From Bog-473 sp963754445 (GTDB taxonomy: Bacteria > Actinomycetota > Acidimicrobiia > Acidimicrobiales > RAAP-2): a stretch of DNA of 64,000 bases. Where the stretch lies: contig CAVWFT010000001.1 in NCBI GenBank assembly GCA_963754445.1, positions 1,984,001-2,048,000 on the forward strand, in the 5' to 3' direction. The position numbers were made by a program, and so were the translations under genes. A model generated the notes under the pieces. That model was not told the DNA's origin. It made no database searches and saw nothing but the letters and a program-made list of their open reading frames with translations. Shown piece by piece: positions 61,756 to 64,000 of this stretch (positions are counted from its first letter, which is position 1; the number at the start of each line of letters is the position of its first letter).

Positions 61756-63308
61756 GCACCGGGACCGTCCCCGAAGCGCTCGAGCGGGCCGCCGCCGCCT
61801 TCGGCGACCGGGAGGCGGTGGTCGACGGCGACACCCGGTGGAGCTTCGCGGAATTGCTCGACGAGGCCACCCGGGTGGCCCGCGCCCTGGTGGCCTCGGG
61901 CACAGCGCCGGGCGACCGGGTGGCACTGTGGGCCCCCAACAGCGCACGCTGGATCGCCACGAGCTTCGGCGTCTACCTGGCCGGAGCCGTCCTGGTTCCC
62001 GTGAACACGCGCTTCAAGGGCATGGAGGCGGCTCACGTCCTGCGCCGTTCCCGGGCCACGTTGCTCTGCGCCAGCACCGACGTGCTCGGCACGGATCTCG
62101 TCGGGCTCCTCGACGACGTCGGCGCGCTCGCCGATCTCGGCGAGACGGTGATCGTCGACGGAGCGCGGCGCGGCGACGCCGTGGCCTGGGACGAATTCGT
62201 TGCCAGTGCCGACGCACCGATGACGAGCCCATTGCCCCGGGTGGCGGCACCGGACCTGGCCGACATCATCTTCACCTCCGGCACGACCGGCGCACCCAAG
62301 GGGGCGATGCTGGCCCACGGGCCGAGCGTGCGCACCTACGAGGCCTGGAGCGACGCGGTCGGCCTGGCCAGCGGTGACCGGTACCTGTGCGTCTATCCCT
62401 TCTTCCACACGGCCGGCCTGAAGTCGGCCATCCTCGCCTGCGTGCTCAAGGGCGCCACCATCGTGCCCCACGCTGTCTTCGACCCGGCCGTGGTCATGGA
62501 CCGCGTGAGCGCGGAACGGATCACCGTGCTGCCCGGGCCGCCGACGGTGTTCCAGGCCATGCTCGAGCATCCGGATCGGTCCCGCTACGACCTGTCCTCC
62601 CTGCGCCTCTCGGTCACGGGCGCGGCCACCGTGCCGGTGGAGGTCGTCCGGCGCATGCGCGACGACCTGAAGATCGCCACGGTGGTCACGGGGTACGGGC
62701 TCACCGAGACCACCGGCACGGTCAGCATGTGCCGGCACGACGACCCGCCCGAGGTCATCGCCACCACCGTGGGCAAGCCGCTCGACGGGGTCGAGGTGCG
62801 CGTCGTCGCCGACGACGGCAGCACCGTGCCGACCGACAGTCCGGGCGAGATCGTGGTGAAGGGGTTCAACGTCATGCTCGGCTACTTCGACGACGAAGAG
62901 GCCACCGCGGCCGCCATCGACGACGAAGGCTGGCTGCACACCGGTGACATCGGGCTGCTCGACGAGGACGGCAACATCCGCATCACCGACCGCTTGAAGG
63001 ACATGTTCATCGTCGGGGGCTTCAACGCCTTCCCGGCCGAGATCGAAGGCATCATGCTGCTCCACCCCGCTGTGGCCCAAGTGGCCGTCGTCGGGGTGCC
63101 CGACGATCGCCTCGGGGAGGTCGCCATGGCCTACGTCGTGCGCCGTGCCGGCGACGACGAGGAAGTCGACGAGCCGTCGTTGGTGTCCTGGTGCCGTGAC
63201 CACATGGCCAACTACAAGGTGCCCCGACGGATTTCCTTCGTCACCGAGCTCCCCCTCACGGCGAGCGGCAAGGTGCAGCGCTTCCGCCTGCGCTCACCGG
63301 ACGCGTAG
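61752..63308 (+). CDS. Acyl-CoA ligase, FadD3-like
   Basis: 518 residues from GTG 61752 (GTGA overlap). P-loop FTSGTTGAPKGAM near residue 173, GYGLTETTG near 316, LHTGDIGLLDEDGN, RLKDMFIVGGFNAFPAEIE and the Lys of TASGKVQRF. WAPNSARWI and VPVNTRFKGMEAAHVLRRSRATLL are features of the FadD3 group, whose mycobacterial member activates a steroid ring-C/D propionate. Substrate here is inferred, not shown. Confidence 0.91.
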   Translation: MSTGTVPEALERAAAAFGDREAVVDGDTRWSFAELLDEATRVARALVASGTAPGDRVALWAPNSARWIATSFGVYLAGAVLVPVNTRFKGMEAAHVLRRSRATLLCASTDVLGTDLVGLLDDVGALADLGETVIVDGARRGDAVAWDEFVASADAPMTSPLPRVAAPDLADIIFTSGTTGAPKGAMLAHGPSVRTYEAWSDAVGLASGDRYLCVYPFFHTAGLKSAILACVLKGATIVPHAVFDPAVVMDRVSAERITVLPGPPTVFQAMLEHPDRSRYDLSSLRLSVTGAATVPVEVVRRMRDDLKIATVVTGYGLTETTGTVSMCRHDDPPEVIATTVGKPLDGVEVRVVADDGSTVPTDSPGEIVVKGFNVMLGYFDDEEATAAAIDDEGWLHTGDIGLLDEDGNIRITDRLKDMFIVGGFNAFPAEIEGIMLLHPAVAQVAVVGVPDDRLGEVAMAYVVRRAGDDEEVDEPSLVSWCRDHMANYKVPRRISFVTELPLTASGKVQRFRLRSPDA

Positions 63309-63320
63309 TCTCCCCATCCG

Positions 63321-64000
63321 GTGAGCCACCCCTTTCGTGACGTCGCCATCGTCGGCGTCCACAACACACCCCAGGCGCGCCGGTTGCCGGCGGGGTACGA
63401 CACGTCGTCGATCGCCCTCGAGGCCGCCTTGGGGGCCCTGGCCGATGCCGGCGTGGCCACGAGCGAGGTCGACGCGGTGGTCGGTGTCCCCTGCGCGGAC
63501 GCCATCCTCGAACTGGGTCTGGGGCCCTGCATCCGGCGACCGAGCGCATTGGGCATCCCGGCCATCCTCGAGGCGGCGGCGCTCGTGACCACGGGCCAGA
63601 GCCGGGTGGCCCTCGCCCTGGCCGGCGGAGCGGGCGTGTTGCAGGAGGCGGTCGCCGCGCCGTGGACCACACCGCCGAACGAACTGGTCGCCGGCTTCGG
63701 GCTGTTCACGGCGGCCGAGTTCGCCCTCATGGCGCGCCGCCACATGATCACCTACGGCACGACCGAGCAGCAGCTGGCCACTGCGGCCGCCGTGGTGCGC
63801 AACAACGGCCACGTCAATCCCGAAGCCGTGTACTACGGCCGCGGCCCGTTCACGCCCGAGGACATCCTGGCCTCGCCCCTGGTGGCGGAGCCCTTCCACC
63901 TTCTCGACTGCGCCACGACCTCGGAGGGCGGCTGCGCCGTGGTGCTGACCAGCGCCGAACGAGCACAGGGCGACCCGAGAGCGGTGTGGATCCACGGCTG
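63321..64000 (+). CDS. Thiolase-fold lipid-transfer protein, cut by the window end
   Basis: About 226 residues from GTG 63321 remain open at the window edge. The start reads FRDVAIVGVHNTPQARRLPAG; LEAALGALADAGVATSEVDAVVG, AAALVTTGQSRVALALAGGAGV and HLLDCATTSEGGCAVVLT match the Ltp/SCP-x thiolase family, like the protein at 43.9-45.0 kb. A DUF35 partner may lie just beyond the end. Follows the FadD3-like gene by 12 bases. Confidence 0.85.
   Translation, partial: MSHPFRDVAIVGVHNTPQARRLPAGYDTSSIALEAALGALADAGVATSEVDAVVGVPCADAILELGLGPCIRRPSALGIPAILEAAALVTTGQSRVALALAGGAGVLQEAVAAPWTTPPNELVAGFGLFTAAEFALMARRHMITYGTTEQQLATAAAVVRNNGHVNPEAVYYGRGPFTPEDILASPLVAEPFHLLDCATTSEGGCAVVLTSAERAQGDPRAVWIHG

Noticed and set aside
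1..64000. CRISPR arrays, insertion sequences, prophage or conjugative modules
   Set aside because: No regularly spaced repeats, transposase, integrase or phage structural proteins were found on either strand.

Overview
The window is high-GC bacterial DNA with frequent GTG/TTG starts, many ATGA/GTGA stop-start overlaps and purine-rich ribosome sites. FadD3-like and FadD17-like acyl-CoA ligases, lipid-transfer thiolase homologues paired with DUF35 proteins, a neocarzinostatin-like secreted protein and an abundance of CaiB/BaiF CoA-transferases point to an actinobacterium. An Acidimicrobiia-like lineage is my inference; no rRNA or other taxonomic marker is present. About 62 protein genes are supported. 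I found no rRNA, convincing tRNA, CRISPR array, transposase or integrase.

Layout. 0.1-4.6 kb: a small secreted protein, a DEAD-box RNA helicase and a secreted alpha/beta hydrolase. 4.9-10.2 kb: a two-component system diverges from a membrane protein that fuses a cytochrome-b-like domain to a sulfite-oxidase/MsrP-type molybdenum domain, followed by a small membrane protein and a GT39-type glycosyltransferase. 10.2-14.5 kb: methyltransferase, TIGR04282-type transferase and family 2 glycosyltransferase on one strand, diverging from a sugar-nucleotide epimerase and a beta-propeller protein. 14.6-22.1 kb: a molybdenum locus in which mog, moaE, moeA, moaA, moaD, moaC, a WtpA-like binding protein and a fused permease-ATPase run as one apparent operon, with a convergent HTH-TOBE protein. 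Mo/W uptake, cofactor synthesis and a cofactor-using enzyme therefore lie within about 15 kb. 22.3-25.2 kb: a MacB/LolD-type ABC exporter with a lipoprotein SGNH hydrolase.

25.4-45 kb is mixed: a small zinc-ribbon protein, SDRs, amidohydrolases, a MarR-regulated drug exporter, hydrolases, secreted proteins, two orphan amino-acid-type ABC binding proteins, a phosphotransferase and a CoA-transferase. 41.6-64 kb is a dense catabolic region: two TetR regulators, three CoA-transferase genes (one a tandem fusion), thiolase/DUF35, MaoC, four crotonases, two acyl-CoA ligases, aldehyde and alcohol dehydrogenases, two 3-hydroxyisobutyrate-type dehydrogenases, amidohydrolases and SnoaL/PaaI-fold proteins. 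It looks like a CoA-dependent pathway for an unidentified carboxylic, terpenoid or steroid-like compound.

Three otherwise well-conserved genes (epimerase, moaA, one enoyl-CoA hydratase) are each broken by one extra base, and a dehydrogenase near 54.6 kb lacks a normal start codon. Sequence or assembly errors are the simplest explanation. Two short operator-like motifs recur at separate divergent promoters in the catabolic region and suggest TetR regulons.
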